Assembly (NCBI GenBank): GCA_016841045.1
Contig: JAENZX010000021.1
Coordinates: 1 to 61,642, forward strand
Reading direction: 5' to 3'
Source of the DNA: Thermincola carboxydiphila
GTDB taxonomy: Bacteria; Bacillota; Thermincolia; Thermincolales; UBA2595
Length of the DNA: 61,642 bases
Made by a program: the position numbers and the translations under genes. The notes beneath the pieces were generated by a model. It had not been told where the DNA came from and did no database searches. It was given only the letters and a program-made list of their open reading frames with translations. This document shows positions 25,891 to 35,560 of the stretch, piece by piece; position 1 is the stretch's first letter; the number at the start of each line of letters is the position of its first letter.

Positions 25891-27186
25891 TTATAATTTT
25901 CTTTTGTCAATTACTCGGGTTGCCTTACCTTCACTCCTTGGAATAGTTTTAGGTTCCACAAGTTTAATTTTGGCGGAAATACCCAGAACACTAGCTATTT
26001 CATGACGTAGTTTCTTCTCGACCTCTTCCAGTTTCCGAACTTCGTCTGAAAACATCTTGTCAGAAACTTCAACCAAGACTTCAAGGCTGTCAAGGTTATC
26101 CTTTCTATCAACTACAAGCAGGTAGTGTGGTTCAGTGTCCCCATTTTCCAATAGCACACTCTCTATTTGTGATGGGAACACGTTAACTCCCCGTATAATC
26201 AACATGTCATCAGTCCGCCCCATTACCCTGTCCATTCTGACAAAGGTCCTGCCACATTCACATTTTTCCTCCCTCAGAACGGAAATATCCCTGGTCCGGT
26301 ATCTGAGCAATGGGAACGCTTCTTTAGTTATAGTAGTGAAGACCAATTCGCCCTTAGAGCCGTAAGGTAGTTGTTCTCCAGTTTCCGGGTCTATAATTTC
26401 AGGAATAAAATAATCCTCCATAACGTGCATTCCACTCTGGCATTCACATTCCATGGATACTCCCGGACCCATAACTTCACTTAAACCATATATATTTAGG
26501 GCTTTGATACCCATGTTATTCTCAATTTCTTTACGCATGTTTTCTGACCAAGGCTCGGCTCCAAAAATACCGGCTTTAAGTTTGCTGTTCACAAGGTCTA
26601 TGCCCTCCTCGCGGGCTTCTTCTGAAAGGAATAAGGCATATGAAGGAGTACAGCACAAAATCGTTGTTGCAAAATCCTGCATCAGCATAAGCTGGCGGCT
26701 GGTATTGCCCCCTGAGATTGGAATTACAGTTGCGCCAAGGCGCTCGGCCCCGTAATGAACTCCCAGCCCGCCTGTAAACAAACCATAGCCGTAACCAACC
26801 TGTACCACATCATCTTTATCTCCACCAGCCATGGCGATACAACGTGCAATGAGGTCAGCCCAGGAATTGATATCATTCTGAGTGTATCCTACAACAGTAG
26901 GCTTACCTGTTGTTCCCGAGGAAGCATGGACTCTGACAACATCTTCCCTAGGCGCGGCAAACAAACCAAAAGGGTAATTATCCCTAAGATCCTGTTTAAC
27001 GGTGAATGGTAATAATTTGAGGTCGTCCAGTGATTTAATATCCCCCGGTTCCAAACCCATTTCTTTGAACTTTGCTTTATAAAACGGAACATTTTCATAA
27101 CAACGGTTAACAGTCTTGATTAATCGTTCATATTGGAGCTTGCGAAGCTCTTCTCTTGACATTCCTTCAATTTCCGGATGTAACAT
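25891..27186 (-). CDS. paaK: Phenylacetate-CoA ligase family protein
   Basis: The enzyme forms aryl-acyl-CoA from an aromatic acid, ATP and CoA. The 431-residue protein has the AMP-binding loop [17 protein letters not shown], the [17 protein letters not shown] block, and the C-terminal small domain ([32 protein letters not shown]). ATG 27186 has a GGAGAG site and is preferred to the start at 27207. With the ACT gene it forms a two-gene unit. The true substrate (phenylacetate, indoleacetate or other) is not evident. Confidence 0.88.
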   Translation of the reverse strand: MLHPEIEGMSREELRKLQYERLIKTVNRCYENVPFYKAKFKEMGLEPGDIKSLDDLKLLPFTVKQDLRDNYPFGLFAAPREDVVRVHASSGTTGKPTVVGYTQNDINSWADLIARCIAMAGGDKDDVVQVGYGYGLFTGGLGVHYGAERLGATVIPISGGNTSRQLMLMQDFATTILCCTPSYALFLSEEAREEGIDLVNSKLKAGIFGAEPWSENMRKEIENNMGIKALNIYGLSEVMGPGVSMECECQSGMHVMEDYFIPEIIDPETGEQLPYGSKGELVFTTITKEAFPLLRYRTRDISVLREEKCECGRTFVRMDRVMGRTDDMLIIRGVNVFPSQIESVLLENGDTEPHYLLVVDRKDNLDSLEVLVEVSDKMFSDEVRKLEEVEKKLRHEIASVLGISAKIKLVEPKTIPRSEGKATRVIDKRKL

Positions 27187-27268
27187 AATTCTCTCCTCTC
27201 TTTCCAAATAGCCTGACCAATTTATTTCCGCGGGAACCCCTAAAAATCCTGCCTTTATCTGAAAAAAA

Positions 27269-28600
27269 TCAGATGATTTCTACTTTTTTGCCCGTTACTT
27301 CTTCTATTTTCAGGTAACTGCACCCGGTTAAGTCCCGTCCTTCCCGGTCAAAGGCAACACCAGGGAGGAACAGGGCCTGGTTTTCTCCTGTCAAACCATG
27401 TTCACTCAGAGCGGCCAAAAAATCTGTAACTACTAAAAGCCCAGCTGCCCCAATAGAGCCTCCAAAGTATCTGCTTTTTACAATCAGCAGTTCTAAGTCC
27501 TGCTCTCCATTGACGACGCTTAAAGCCATCCTGAGCACCGGCTCGCCAAATTCTGAGCACAGAATTACTACTTTGTTATACTTTGCTGCTCTCTGTGTTA
27601 TCTCCTTAATGAGACCAGGATCAATATCATAGTCCATTACCATTCCTGTCTTTTGTCCAGACCTTTTATCAAAAACTATTTCAAACAAACGGTCTTCTCT
27701 TTCAACAATCAGCTCTGTCGCTGTACCCCGGGATGCCTTTTGGAATGCATCAACCCTCGAGATACACCTTTCTCCATTTACACTCCTGATAATGTCATGC
27801 TTTTGCAATCCTGCCGTGTATGCAGGCGTTCCTTTAATTACCCCTCTTACAACAGGCGACAGATCTCTGATAAGAGGTGGTTCAACCATCAGCGGGACTT
27901 CTGTTTCTTCTACCAGAGCTGCAACAAAAGTGGTCAGTTCCTGCCAAAGCCCGGAATCAAAAGCTAATTTCTCTGGCGCCAGGCGGGTAAAGCCCGGCAA
28001 AAACACCCTGACTGTTAAAGCCCCCGCCTCAGTCAGATATAAGACAGTATTTCTAATATCAGCCCATCCTGTTATATGCGGCATTGCGACCAAGCTGCCA
28101 TGAAACGGCACTCCGGCTGTCCTGAGGCAAGCAGCAGAATTGACTGCAATCCCGGCCCTGTGGTCACTCATAAGTTTCGTACGATGACTGCACGAGGAAC
28201 TGTTCAGAGAGAGGTTTATCTCCACCCCTCCCAGAGCAGCAAGGAATTGGGAAGTCTTCATGTCAACAAGGCTTCCGTTGGTGGTAATCTGCATTATGGT
28301 GTGAGGAAATGTCCTTCTAATAAGGCTGAGTATTTCTTTTATATAAGGATTTACAAAAGGTTCCCCTTCAATAATTTTAGTTACAGACTCACCTATAATA
28401 ATCCTAGACCCGGGGTCAATGAACTGCAGGGTATCTTTCACCTGCTCAACGGTACGGTGACCAATTCTGTATATTTGTATGTCTGAAGGATTCTGCCAAT
28501 GACTGCAAAAAAGACATCTGACATTACACTTCGAAGTTAAGGGAAGAATATTTCCCCTGGAAGCTGATTCATAAATCAGAAAATCAGCGGCTTCCTTCAT
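27269..28600 (-). CDS. Radical SAM protein with internal PDZ and DUF512-like C-terminus
   Basis: The 443-residue protein starts with a radical SAM domain (C25-x3-C29-x2-C32 in [13 protein letters not shown]). Around residues 250-320 is a PDZ-like module ([20 protein letters not shown]). The C-terminal part has [20 protein letters not shown] and a late [17 protein letters not shown], which resemble the NxFFG...GLLTG and LP...FLDD blocks of DUF512. In usual DUF512 proteins the PDZ domain comes first. The gene overlaps lgt by 17 bases. Its reaction is unknown. Confidence 0.7.
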   Translation of the reverse strand: MKEAADFLIYESASRGNILPLTSKCNVRCLFCSHWQNPSDIQIYRIGHRTVEQVKDTLQFIDPGSRIIIGESVTKIIEGEPFVNPYIKEILSLIRRTFPHTIMQITTNGSLVDMKTSQFLAALGGVEINLSLNSSSCSHRTKLMSDHRAGIAVNSAACLRTAGVPFHGSLVAMPHITGWADIRNTVLYLTEAGALTVRVFLPGFTRLAPEKLAFDSGLWQELTTFVAALVEETEVPLMVEPPLIRDLSPVVRGVIKGTPAYTAGLQKHDIIRSVNGERCISRVDAFQKASRGTATELIVEREDRLFEIVFDKRSGQKTGMVMDYDIDPGLIKEITQRAAKYNKVVILCSEFGEPVLRMALSVVNGEQDLELLIVKSRYFGGSIGAAGLLVVTDFLAALSEHGLTGENQALFLPGVAFDREGRDLTGCSYLKIEEVTGKKVEII

Positions 28601-29360
28601 CGTTTTTTATCCTCCTGCTGAGGTATCGGTAGAAATAAATTGCAGGGACAATTACCAGAAAGCTTACTAATTGAGAAACAGTGATATCTCCGAGTACGGT
28701 AAGGTTCTCCCTGTAGTATTCTACAACTGACCTTCCAATGGCATAAAGAATTATAAAGATTAGGAATACCTGACCATCAAATTTTTTTCTTTTCCACAAG
28801 AGCAACAGAAAGATGAATAGCAAAAACCCAAACAGGGATGAAAAAAGCTGGGTGGGATATCTTGCTATATCATCAAAATGCGGAGATCCTTCTATATACG
28901 GGAATACCACTCCCAAAATAGAGTCTGTCGGCCTTCCATAGCAGCAGCCGTTCATAAAACAACCAATACGTACTATTCCGTAGCCCAACGCCAGTGAAGG
29001 CGAAACAACATCGGCAAGTTTCCAGAACGGCAGACCCTTCTTCACTACATACCAGGTTCCTGAAAGGAACCCACCGATTAAAGCGCCGTAATAGACTAAC
29101 CCGCCATTCCAGATGGCAAAAATTTGTAACGGTTCCTTAAGATATCGTTCAGGTTCGTATACAAACACATAAAAAAGCCTGGCCCCTACTACTCCGCCTA
29201 CTACCAAAATAATTACAAAATCAATAATCCTGTCGGAATCAAAATCTATTTGCCTGGCCAGTCTAATTGCTACTATTGTCCCCAAAAGAATAGCGAGGCT
29301 TAGACTGAAACCCCACGCGTAGACAGAAAACGGTCCATATTTTAATAGTACAGGCAGCAC
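28584..29360 (-). CDS. lgt: Prolipoprotein diacylglyceryl transferase
   Basis: Lgt transfers diacylglycerol from phosphatidylglycerol to the lipobox Cys of prolipoproteins at the membrane. The 258-residue protein has seven hydrophobic segments, the GGVVGARLFYV motif, NGGLVYYGALIGG and the signature YGIVRIGCFMNGCCYGRPT with the catalytic-region Arg and His/Asn residues. It starts at GTG 29360 with GGGGGAAG upstream. The DnaA-box cluster lies directly before it. Confidence 0.95.
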   Translation of the reverse strand: MLPVLLKYGPFSVYAWGFSLSLAILLGTIVAIRLARQIDFDSDRIIDFVIILVVGGVVGARLFYVFVYEPERYLKEPLQIFAIWNGGLVYYGALIGGFLSGTWYVVKKGLPFWKLADVVSPSLALGYGIVRIGCFMNGCCYGRPTDSILGVVFPYIEGSPHFDDIARYPTQLFSSLFGFLLFIFLLLLWKRKKFDGQVFLIFIILYAIGRSVVEYYRENLTVLGDITVSQLVSFLVIVPAIYFYRYLSRRIKNDEGSR

Positions 29361-29397
29361 CCAACTTCCCCCTTAAACTTTAAAGTATATACCCCCG

Positions 29398-29574
29398 TTA
29401 TCCACACCATATTGGCCTAACAGCCGCCATTTTTATAATGTTTCATCGTTTTATTAACATTATCCACAGGAAGATTTCCTTTACCTGTGGAAATTATTTT
29501 CACACCAGTTAATTCACACCTCACAAGTTATTAACAGGTTTACCCACATTATCCACAGGCCTTTTTCATCCACA
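29398..29574 (+). promoter_or_regulatory. DnaA-box cluster between tsaD and lgt
   Basis: Three perfect TTATCCACA boxes occur at 29398-29406, 29460-29468 and 29549-29557, all in the same orientation. One-mismatch copies lie at 29510-29518, 29540-29548 (immediately abutting a perfect box) and 29566-29574. The 263-base gap is AT-rich and has no gene. This is far beyond chance for the stretch. No DNA-unwinding element with dnaA or dnaN is here, so it is a DnaA-binding locus and not the origin. Confidence 0.85.
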
Positions 29575-29623
29575 AAACAGGTGTTCTTTTTTTTCATTGT
29601 TTTTTATCTAAACCCTGGCAGTA

Positions 29624-30655
29624 TCAGTATTTTTCCTGACCCAGCTTGAGGCTCGCTACAGCGTTGAGAGTAAGAGGCGCGGTATCTCCACGAAGAAATT
29701 TATAGTACCCGGCACATGCAACCATAGCCGCATTATCGGTGCATAATACCGGGGGCGGGTATCCAATAGTTATCCCTTCTTCCAGGGCCCTTTTTGAAAG
29801 TTCTCTTCTGAGTCCGGAGTTGGAAGCCACTCCACCGGCCAAAATTACAGTTTTTACGTTACACTTTTTGGCGGCAGCAAGAGCTTTATGTACCAGAACA
29901 TCAACGACGGCCTGTTGGAAGCTGGCAGCGAGATCTGCCTGAGGGACTTCTTCCCCCTTCATCCGGGCTTTATTCAGGTAATTAAGGGCTGACGATTTGA
30001 GCCCGCTGAAACTGAAGTCCAGGGTATCACTCTCCAGCAGCACCCGAGGAAAGCTAATTTCTTCCGGATTGCCTTCAACAGAAAGCTTGTCTACCAACGG
30101 GCCGCCAGGATAACCCAATCCCATTGCCCTGGCAACTTTATCAAAGGCTTCGCCGGCCGCGTCATCCCGGGTGCGTCCCAGCAGCCTGTAGTTCCCATGG
30201 GATTCAAGGAAAACCAGGTCTGTATGGCCGCCTGACACAACCAGACAGACTACAGGAAACTCCAGCTTAGGGTTTGCCAAAAAATTGGCATAGATATGGC
30301 TCTCAATATGATTGACACCGATGAGGGGCAGATTAAGTGTATATGCCAATGCCTTGGCTGAGGAAACACCCACCAGCAAGGCACCTACAAGTCCCGGACC
30401 ATAGGTAACTGCAACAGCCGTTAAGTCACTGTAAGCTACTCCAGCTTTCTCCATAGCTTCAGCAATTACCGAACTAATCAGCTCGACATGTTTTCTTGAG
30501 GCGATTTCGGGTACTACTCCTCCAAATTTCCGGTGCACTGGAATCTGGGAAGATATAATATTCGATAAAATCTCATGGCCATCAGCTACAACAGCAGCCG
30601 AAGTTTCATCACAGGAAGTTTCAACTCCAAGAATAATTATTTTTTCAGCCAACAA
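29624..30655 (-). CDS. tsaD: tRNA t6A threonylcarbamoyltransferase TsaD
   Basis: TsaD, with TsaB and TsaE, moves the threonylcarbamoyl group to A37 of ANN-decoding tRNAs. The protein has the ASKHA fold, with [14 protein letters not shown] at the N-terminus, the metal-binding HIESH motif and [10 protein letters not shown]. The likely start is TTG at 30655, 6 bases after a GAAAGGG site; an in-frame ATG at 30694 lies inside rimI and lacks a site. It is the last gene of the thiL-tsaE-tsaB-rimI-tsaD run. Confidence 0.95.
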   Translation of the reverse strand: MLAEKIIILGVETSCDETSAAVVADGHEILSNIISSQIPVHRKFGGVVPEIASRKHVELISSVIAEAMEKAGVAYSDLTAVAVTYGPGLVGALLVGVSSAKALAYTLNLPLIGVNHIESHIYANFLANPKLEFPVVCLVVSGGHTDLVFLESHGNYRLLGRTRDDAAGEAFDKVARAMGLGYPGGPLVDKLSVEGNPEEISFPRVLLESDTLDFSFSGLKSSALNYLNKARMKGEEVPQADLAASFQQAVVDVLVHKALAAAKKCNVKTVILAGGVASNSGLRRELSKRALEEGITIGYPPPVLCTDNAAMVACAGYYKFLRGDTAPLTLNAVASLKLGQEKY

Positions 30656-30666
30656 TACCAACCCTT

Positions 30667-31122
30667 TCAGGAAACAGGATACAATTCCTTCCACATAATA
30701 ACCGCATCTTCTCCCGTATCGGAGTAATATCCGGGCCTTACACCAAAAGAAGCAAAACCAATCTTCTCGTACAATTCAATGGCACCAAAATTAGAAGGGC
30801 GTACTTCAAGTGTCATCCTGACACACCCTCTTTTTTTGGCCTCATTTATAAGATTATTTAAAATGCTTTCGCCTATACGACAACGCCTTCGGGAAGGGTG
30901 AACAGCAATAGTGGTAATATGCCCTTCATCAAGAATGACCCACATTCCTGCATAGCCCGCTACCCTGCTGCCATCCATGGCAACTACATAGTACGCAAAA
31001 TCATTACCGGAAATTTCATGGGCGAAGCTGTTCCTTGACCACGGTGTCGGAAAAGACTGGTTCTCTATCTCCAATACCCCGTCCAAATGTGATTTTTCCA
31101 TAGGGATAAAATGAATATTCAT
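30667..31122 (-). CDS. rimI: Ribosomal protein S18-alanine N-acetyltransferase RimI
   Basis: RimI is a GNAT acetyltransferase for the N-terminus of S18 and possibly other substrates. The 151-residue protein shows the acetyl-CoA loop [16 protein letters not shown] (R/QxxGxG/A) and the terminal [19 protein letters not shown] typical of RimI. ATG 31122 with a GAGGAAAGG site is chosen over a start at 31137. It lies between tsaB and tsaD, a common arrangement. Confidence 0.92.
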   Translation of the reverse strand: MNIHFIPMEKSHLDGVLEIENQSFPTPWSRNSFAHEISGNDFAYYVVAMDGSRVAGYAGMWVILDEGHITTIAVHPSRRRCRIGESILNNLINEAKKRGCVRMTLEVRPSNFGAIELYEKIGFASFGVRPGYYSDTGEDAVIMWKELYPVS

Positions 31123-31145
31123 AGCCTTTCCTCTCAAAAAAATAA

Positions 31146-31871
31146 TTAGAGATTCATTTCAGGTTCAGCACAACTGTTCTTTTGCTCCCAGGTGATTTCC
31201 GCTTCAGATTTTCTCAGGTAAATAGGCTGAAGGAAAGTAGAATCGCCGGGATTTGAATCTGCAATTTGAGCAAGCCCCAGTTCCGCAGCAGCTGATGCTC
31301 TGGGAAAGCTGTTAATTTTCGTGGCAAATAACACCCGCTGCCCCAGCTGTTCCCGGATAATGTCACCATAAACAGGTACACCATCACCCAAAAAAGTTAC
31401 AGACCCCTCAAACCGTGAAATCTCTTCGATAAGAACTTCAATACTCAGTGCTGCAGGTTTAATTAATTCTATGAGTCCGTGACCATTAGATGCATAGATA
31501 CAAGTATAAACTTCCTTCTTTTTAGCATCGAGAACCGGACATATAAGGCCCTCTGTACGATAAAGGTTCCAGGCAAGAACCTCTAGAGTCGAAATGGCAG
31601 CAACGGGAATATTCAGCACCAACGCCATTGATTTTGCCACTGACATGCCAATCCGTAAACCGGTGAAAGAGCCCGGGCCCCCGGTAACGGCAATCCCATT
31701 CAGGTCCTTTGGGGTGATACCGGAATCGTCCATAACCTGCTGGATCATGGGTATTATATTTTGGGAGTGGGTCTGAAGGTTATGGATAAACCTTTCAGCA
31801 ATAAGCCGACCGTCTCCAATCACAGCAGCACCTGCAACTCTTGTGGCTGTATCAATTCCCAGGATGTACAT
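31146..31871 (-). CDS. tsaB: t6A biosynthesis protein TsaB
   Basis: TsaB is the ASKHA-fold partner and activator of TsaD. The 241-residue protein has LGIDTATRVAGAAVIGDG at the N-terminus and VTGGPGSFTGLRIGMSVAKS in the dimer-forming core. Its start overlaps the tsaE stop by 20 bases, showing translational coupling. It is complete for the family. Confidence 0.94.
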   Translation of the reverse strand: MYILGIDTATRVAGAAVIGDGRLIAERFIHNLQTHSQNIIPMIQQVMDDSGITPKDLNGIAVTGGPGSFTGLRIGMSVAKSMALVLNIPVAAISTLEVLAWNLYRTEGLICPVLDAKKKEVYTCIYASNGHGLIELIKPAALSIEVLIEEISRFEGSVTFLGDGVPVYGDIIREQLGQRVLFATKINSFPRASAAAELGLAQIADSNPGDSTFLQPIYLRKSEAEITWEQKNSCAEPEMNL

Positions 31872-32325
31872 CTAATGTCAACTCCTCAATGAGTCTTAAA
31901 TATGCCTGCCCGTTGGCCTCAAGTTTCATAACCCTGCTGTCATCATTTTCACCCAGGCTGATTATGACGGTAAGCCGCTCAGTGGGAATCAGTCCGCCTA
32001 ATCTCTCGGGCCACTCGATTAAAGTTACACCCATACCATATAGATATTCCTCAATTCCCAATTCATACGCCTCTTCTTCATCTTCGAGCCTGTACGCATC
32101 AATATGATAAAAAGGCAGGCGGCCTTCATATTCGTTTATCAGGGTGAAGGTGGGACTGGTGACATGATCTTCTACACCCACCCCCAGAGCCACGCCTTTG
32201 GCAAAATGAGTCTTACCGGCTCCCAGGTCGCCCTGAAGGCATATGACCATTCCAGGCTCTATGATTTTTCCCAGTTTACAGCCGATAGAAACTGTATCCT
32301 CAGGAGAATTGCTTAATAATTTCAT
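31852..32325 (-). CDS. tsaE: t6A biosynthesis ATPase TsaE
   Basis: TsaE is the P-loop ATPase that resets the TsaBD complex. The 157-residue protein has the Walker A motif GDLGAGKTHFAKG and the family block SPTFTLINEYEGRLPFYHID, with LIEWPERLGG near the end. ATG 32325 with a GAGGAG site is better than the in-frame TTG at 32346, which overlaps thiL. Confidence 0.94.
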   Translation of the reverse strand: MKLLSNSPEDTVSIGCKLGKIIEPGMVICLQGDLGAGKTHFAKGVALGVGVEDHVTSPTFTLINEYEGRLPFYHIDAYRLEDEEEAYELGIEEYLYGMGVTLIEWPERLGGLIPTERLTVIISLGENDDSRVMKLEANGQAYLRLIEELTLDVHPGN

Positions 32326-32342
32326 TGAACCGCTCCTCTGTA

Positions 32343-33350
32343 TCAATCTCTGAAATGATTGTACCCTCTTGGCTTAAGGGCAAAACTACTTCCATTCTTA
32401 ATCAGGGAACAGCCCTTCACTTTGGGAAGAATCGTCCCTACAACTGCCGGACAGCAGCCTGTTTGACTCAGAACTGCTTTAACCTGCTCAACATTTTGCG
32501 GCCTGACAGTGAACACAAGCTCAAAATCTTCTCCCCCGTAAAGGGCCCATTCGACAGGATCAACACCTGCCTTATCCGCCACCCTTGCGGTTGTCTCTGA
32601 GAAGGGAACTTTATCACTGTACAATTCACAACCAGTATCGCTGGCCTCACAAATCTCCACGATTTCACTGGCCAAGCCGTCACTGATGTCGTTCATGGAA
32701 GTGGCCAGACTGCTTCGTCCAAGAGCCTGACCTTCCTTCAACCGTGCTGCAGGATAAAGGTGTGAATGGCTCACCTGCCCTGCCAATTGCCCTGCAGTGC
32801 TGTCAATGCTGTTACTAAGGGCATAAAGTCCAGCTGCCGAATGTCCCAGATTACCGGTCACCATTATAACATCACCCGGAGCGGCACCCGAGCGGTAGAT
32901 TACCTTATCAGGTTCCACAGTCCCAAGAAGTGTAACATTTACATACAGACCACCGGTAGACTTGACAGTATCTCCGCCAACAATATCCACACCATATTCC
33001 CTGGAACAATCACCTATCCCAGCATATAATTCTTCAATTTCTCCAACCAGCCCACCGGGTGGAACAGCCAGAGCGACCACAGCGCAGGTAGGGGTCCCCC
33101 CCATGGCTGCAATATCACTGACACTAACTGCCAGGGCTTTCCATCCGGCAGAGTGGTATGTGCCGTATTTTAGGGAGAAATGAACATCTTCCACCAGCAT
33201 GTCGGTGGTCATCAAAAGGGAATGTCCCTGCTCGTGCCGCAGTACTGCCGTATCATCTCCGATACCCTTTATCACATTGTTTGATCGGGGTGGAAGCTTC
33301 GCAGCCATTTTACCAATAAGTCCAAATTCCCCAATTTCTTCAATTTTCAC
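32343..33350 (-). CDS. thiL: Thiamine-monophosphate kinase
   Basis: ThiL phosphorylates thiamine monophosphate to thiamine diphosphate. The 335-residue PurM/ThiL-fold protein has GIGDDTAVLRHEQG at the N-terminus, MTTDMLVEDVHFSL, the IVGGDTVKS motif and MNDISDGLASEIVE. It heads the t6A run. Its product is the cofactor of the TPP enzyme at 510-2126, although the two genes are unlinked within the window. Confidence 0.93.
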   Translation of the reverse strand: MKIEEIGEFGLIGKMAAKLPPRSNNVIKGIGDDTAVLRHEQGHSLLMTTDMLVEDVHFSLKYGTYHSAGWKALAVSVSDIAAMGGTPTCAVVALAVPPGGLVGEIEELYAGIGDCSREYGVDIVGGDTVKSTGGLYVNVTLLGTVEPDKVIYRSGAAPGDVIMVTGNLGHSAAGLYALSNSIDSTAGQLAGQVSHSHLYPAARLKEGQALGRSSLATSMNDISDGLASEIVEICEASDTGCELYSDKVPFSETTARVADKAGVDPVEWALYGGEDFELVFTVRPQNVEQVKAVLSQTGCCPAVVGTILPKVKGCSLIKNGSSFALKPRGYNHFRD

Positions 33351-33426
33351 CCTAAAACCTCTCCTATGTAAAATTCTAGCCTAATTATATCTATTATAAG
33401 CAGACTGTGCAAGAAATAGTGGAATC

Positions 33427-33705
33427 GGTTAGGTTTCCGGTTTTCCTTTCTCAGGCTAAGAGGTCAGCATTTTGCCCGGTGTTTTCAGTGTCCCCATCTA
33501 GTCAACTAAACCGCCTCAAATTTCAAATCCTTGGGGTACCCCGCCCCAAACGCCCTCCTAGCGCTGGGCGGCTCCGGCGTCCTGCCTCCGCCCTGCGGAT
33601 TTGAAATTTGATTCGGTAAGTTGACTAAACAATGGGGACACAATGAAAAACCTAAGCAAAATGCTGACCTCTTTACTCTTGCACTGGAAAACCTAAGCAA
33701 CTAAC
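33427..33705. repeat. Long intergenic hairpin, family B copy 2
   Basis: The 439-base gap after thiL has no gene and is filled by a foldback in the opposite orientation to copy 1. A perfect 18-base arm pair lies at 33458-33475/33656-33673, CAAATTTCAAATCC arms at 33517-33530/33597-33610, and an 8-base outer pair at 33439-33446/33686-33693. The centre is GC-rich. The outer arms are recognisably homologous to those of copy 1 but carry matching changes on both sides. Confidence 0.85.
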
Positions 33706-33740
33706 TTAGAAGAAAAAGGAGAAATCGTGTTCACCTTTGT

Positions 33741-33771
33741 AAAAAAACAACACCCGCCGGTTAGGCGGGTG
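33741..33771 (-). terminator. Terminator after the Spo0F-like gene
   Basis: CACCCGCC and GGCGGGTG form a stem with a 5-base loop, followed on the minus strand by TTGTTTTTTT. Confidence 0.9.
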
Positions 33772-33789
33772 ATCTATGGGGATGGTCTA

Positions 33790-34185
33790 TTAAGAAACGA
33801 TTGCACTTGGAAGCTCTTCGTCAATTGCCTGGTGGATTAGATCCCTTATCTCATCCACATCAAAAGGCTTAAAGATACACTTTAGAGCTCCGTTTTTATA
33901 TGCATTATCTACGATTTCCTTTTCAGTAAAGGCAGTCATTATAATTACGTTGGGAGTCAGTCCTTGTTCCTTCATTTTTTCAAGGGCCTTTGTCCCATCC
34001 ATTACAGGCATCCTTACATCCATAAAAACTAAGCTGGGTCTAATCTTGCGAACCATTTCGACAGCTTCGAGTCCATTTGTTGCCAAAAAACAATTATGAC
34101 CCTCTTCCTTGACAATGGTGTCTAACAGATAGCGGACTCCTGGCTGGTCGTCAACAACAAGGATATCTAAGCATTTATACCTCAT
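33790..34185 (-). CDS. spo0F: Single-domain response regulator, Spo0F-like
   Basis: The 131-residue protein is a lone receiver domain. It keeps the acidic pair and the Spo0F-type VVDDQPGVRYLLD, the phospho-acceptor Asp in VFMDVRMPVMDG, the switch Thr in IIMTAFTEKE and the Lys in FKPFDVDEIRDLI. The last motif and DDQxGxRxLL are close to B. subtilis Spo0F, the phosphorelay carrier between sporulation kinases and Spo0B. Many Clostridia lack a full phosphorelay, so it may have another partner. It is a single-gene unit with its own terminator. Confidence 0.75.
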   Translation of the reverse strand: MRYKCLDILVVDDQPGVRYLLDTIVKEEGHNCFLATNGLEAVEMVRKIRPSLVFMDVRMPVMDGTKALEKMKEQGLTPNVIIMTAFTEKEIVDNAYKNGALKCIFKPFDVDEIRDLIHQAIDEELPSAIVS

Positions 34186-34338
34186 ATTGACACCCCCTTG
34201 ACATTAATAAATCTGTGACAATTGCTGCTATTTCTTTTATGTAAAACTTCGACACCATAATGGAAATTCCTTCTAAATAAGCGCAAGAACTTTCCGACAA
34301 ATTACGATATTTATCGCCATTATACAGAATACGTCTTA

Positions 34339-35508
34339 CTACTGCCTTTTCCGGGCGTCATATACCAATTTCCCGTTAATAAACACTGTTTCAACCCGGG
34401 TTTTTAATTCGAGAGGAGGACCGTCCAGTATAATTATATCAGCATCTTTTCCCACTTCAATACTCCCAATCCTATCAGAAATACCCAGTATTTCAGCCGG
34501 GTTTATTGTGATGGCTTTAAGGGCTTCTTCTTCATCCATGCCCCCTTTGACTGCCAGAGCAGCCTCAAGGCTAAGGAAGCTGAGAGGTATCACAGGATGG
34601 TCTGTCATCATGGCTAGTTTAATTCCTGCTCTGCTTAAAATTCCGGCATTTTCAAAACTGCGGTGCTGGAGTTCAACTTTTGACCGGTTGGACAGATTAG
34701 GACCTACTACGACCGGGATATTTCGCTCAACAAGCTCATCGACAATTTTAAACCCTTCGGTACAGTGCTCAATTACAATTTTAAGATTAAATTCTTCGGC
34801 AATGCGCACAGCAGTCATAATATCATCAGCCCTATGGGCATGAGCCCTGATAGGAATATTACCCTTTAAGACCTCGACAATTGATTCCATCCTCAAATCC
34901 CGCTCTGGTGCTTTGCCCGGTTCTTCTTTGGCCAATTCAAGTTTCTTCATGTAATTGCCTGCTTTAACTAGGTTCTCCCTAAGAAGCGCCGCTGTGGCCA
35001 TACGGGTTACGGGTGCCTTATTTCTTTTTCCGTATATGCGTTTGGGATTTTCACCAAAAGCTACCTTTAAGCCCGTAGGATCTTTTATGATCATTTTGTC
35101 AACGACCGTACCTGCAGTCTTCATGGCAAGATTAAACCCGCCAATTACATTCCCGCTCCCCGGTCCGGTTACAACAGTGGTTACTCCCCCGACAAGGGCA
35201 TCTCTAAAGCCCTCATCGGCAGGGTTAATTGCATCAATCGCCCTAAGATGGGGGGTTACCGGGTCGCTTGTTTCATTGAGGTCATCACCTTCAATACGGT
35301 AAGTCTCTTCAAGGATACCAACATGGCTGTGGGCATCAATAAAGCCCGGCATTACAATTTTACCGGCAGCATCAATAACCTGTGCCCCGTCCGGCACAAT
35401 CAAGTTCAATCCCACTTCCTTAATCTTACCTTCTTCAATCAGAACAGTCCCTTTCTCTAATTTCCTGCCAGCCATAGTAATGATTTTTCCGCCAGTTATT
35501 GCCAGCAA
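34339..35508 (-). CDS. Metal-dependent amidohydrolase (imidazolonepropionase-like)
   Basis: The roughly 389-residue protein is an amidohydrolase-superfamily enzyme. It shows the N-terminal small domain (ITGGKIITMAG... VIDAAGKIVMPGFIDAHSHVG), the HxH metal site in DAHSHVG, further His ligands in IRAHAHRADD and IEHCTEG, and the catalytic Asp in MMTDHPVIP. The start is unclear: a TTG at 35508 has a GGGAG site 8 bases upstream; GTG 35517 and TTG 35532 are alternatives. Substrate is unknown. Its neighbours give no pathway. Confidence 0.82.
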   Translation of the reverse strand: MLAITGGKIITMAGRKLEKGTVLIEEGKIKEVGLNLIVPDGAQVIDAAGKIVMPGFIDAHSHVGILEETYRIEGDDLNETSDPVTPHLRAIDAINPADEGFRDALVGGVTTVVTGPGSGNVIGGFNLAMKTAGTVVDKMIIKDPTGLKVAFGENPKRIYGKRNKAPVTRMATAALLRENLVKAGNYMKKLELAKEEPGKAPERDLRMESIVEVLKGNIPIRAHAHRADDIMTAVRIAEEFNLKIVIEHCTEGFKIVDELVERNIPVVVGPNLSNRSKVELQHRSFENAGILSRAGIKLAMMTDHPVIPLSFLSLEAALAVKGGMDEEEALKAITINPAEILGISDRIGSIEVGKDADIIILDGPPLELKTRVETVFINGKLVYDARKRQ

Positions 35509-35560
35509 ATTCTTCACTCCCGTTTCAACCAAAATTTAGTACACCGTTTTCTTTGACTAA

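Noticed and set aside
29398-29574. Replication origin (oriC)
   Set aside because: Boxes are clustered, but there is no dnaA, dnaN, rpmH or recF nearby and no clear AT-rich unwinding repeats.
33506-33700. 64-65-residue ORFs within the family B hairpin
   Set aside because: Both strands read similar peptides because the region is an inverted repeat; there is no ribosome site or conserved protein.
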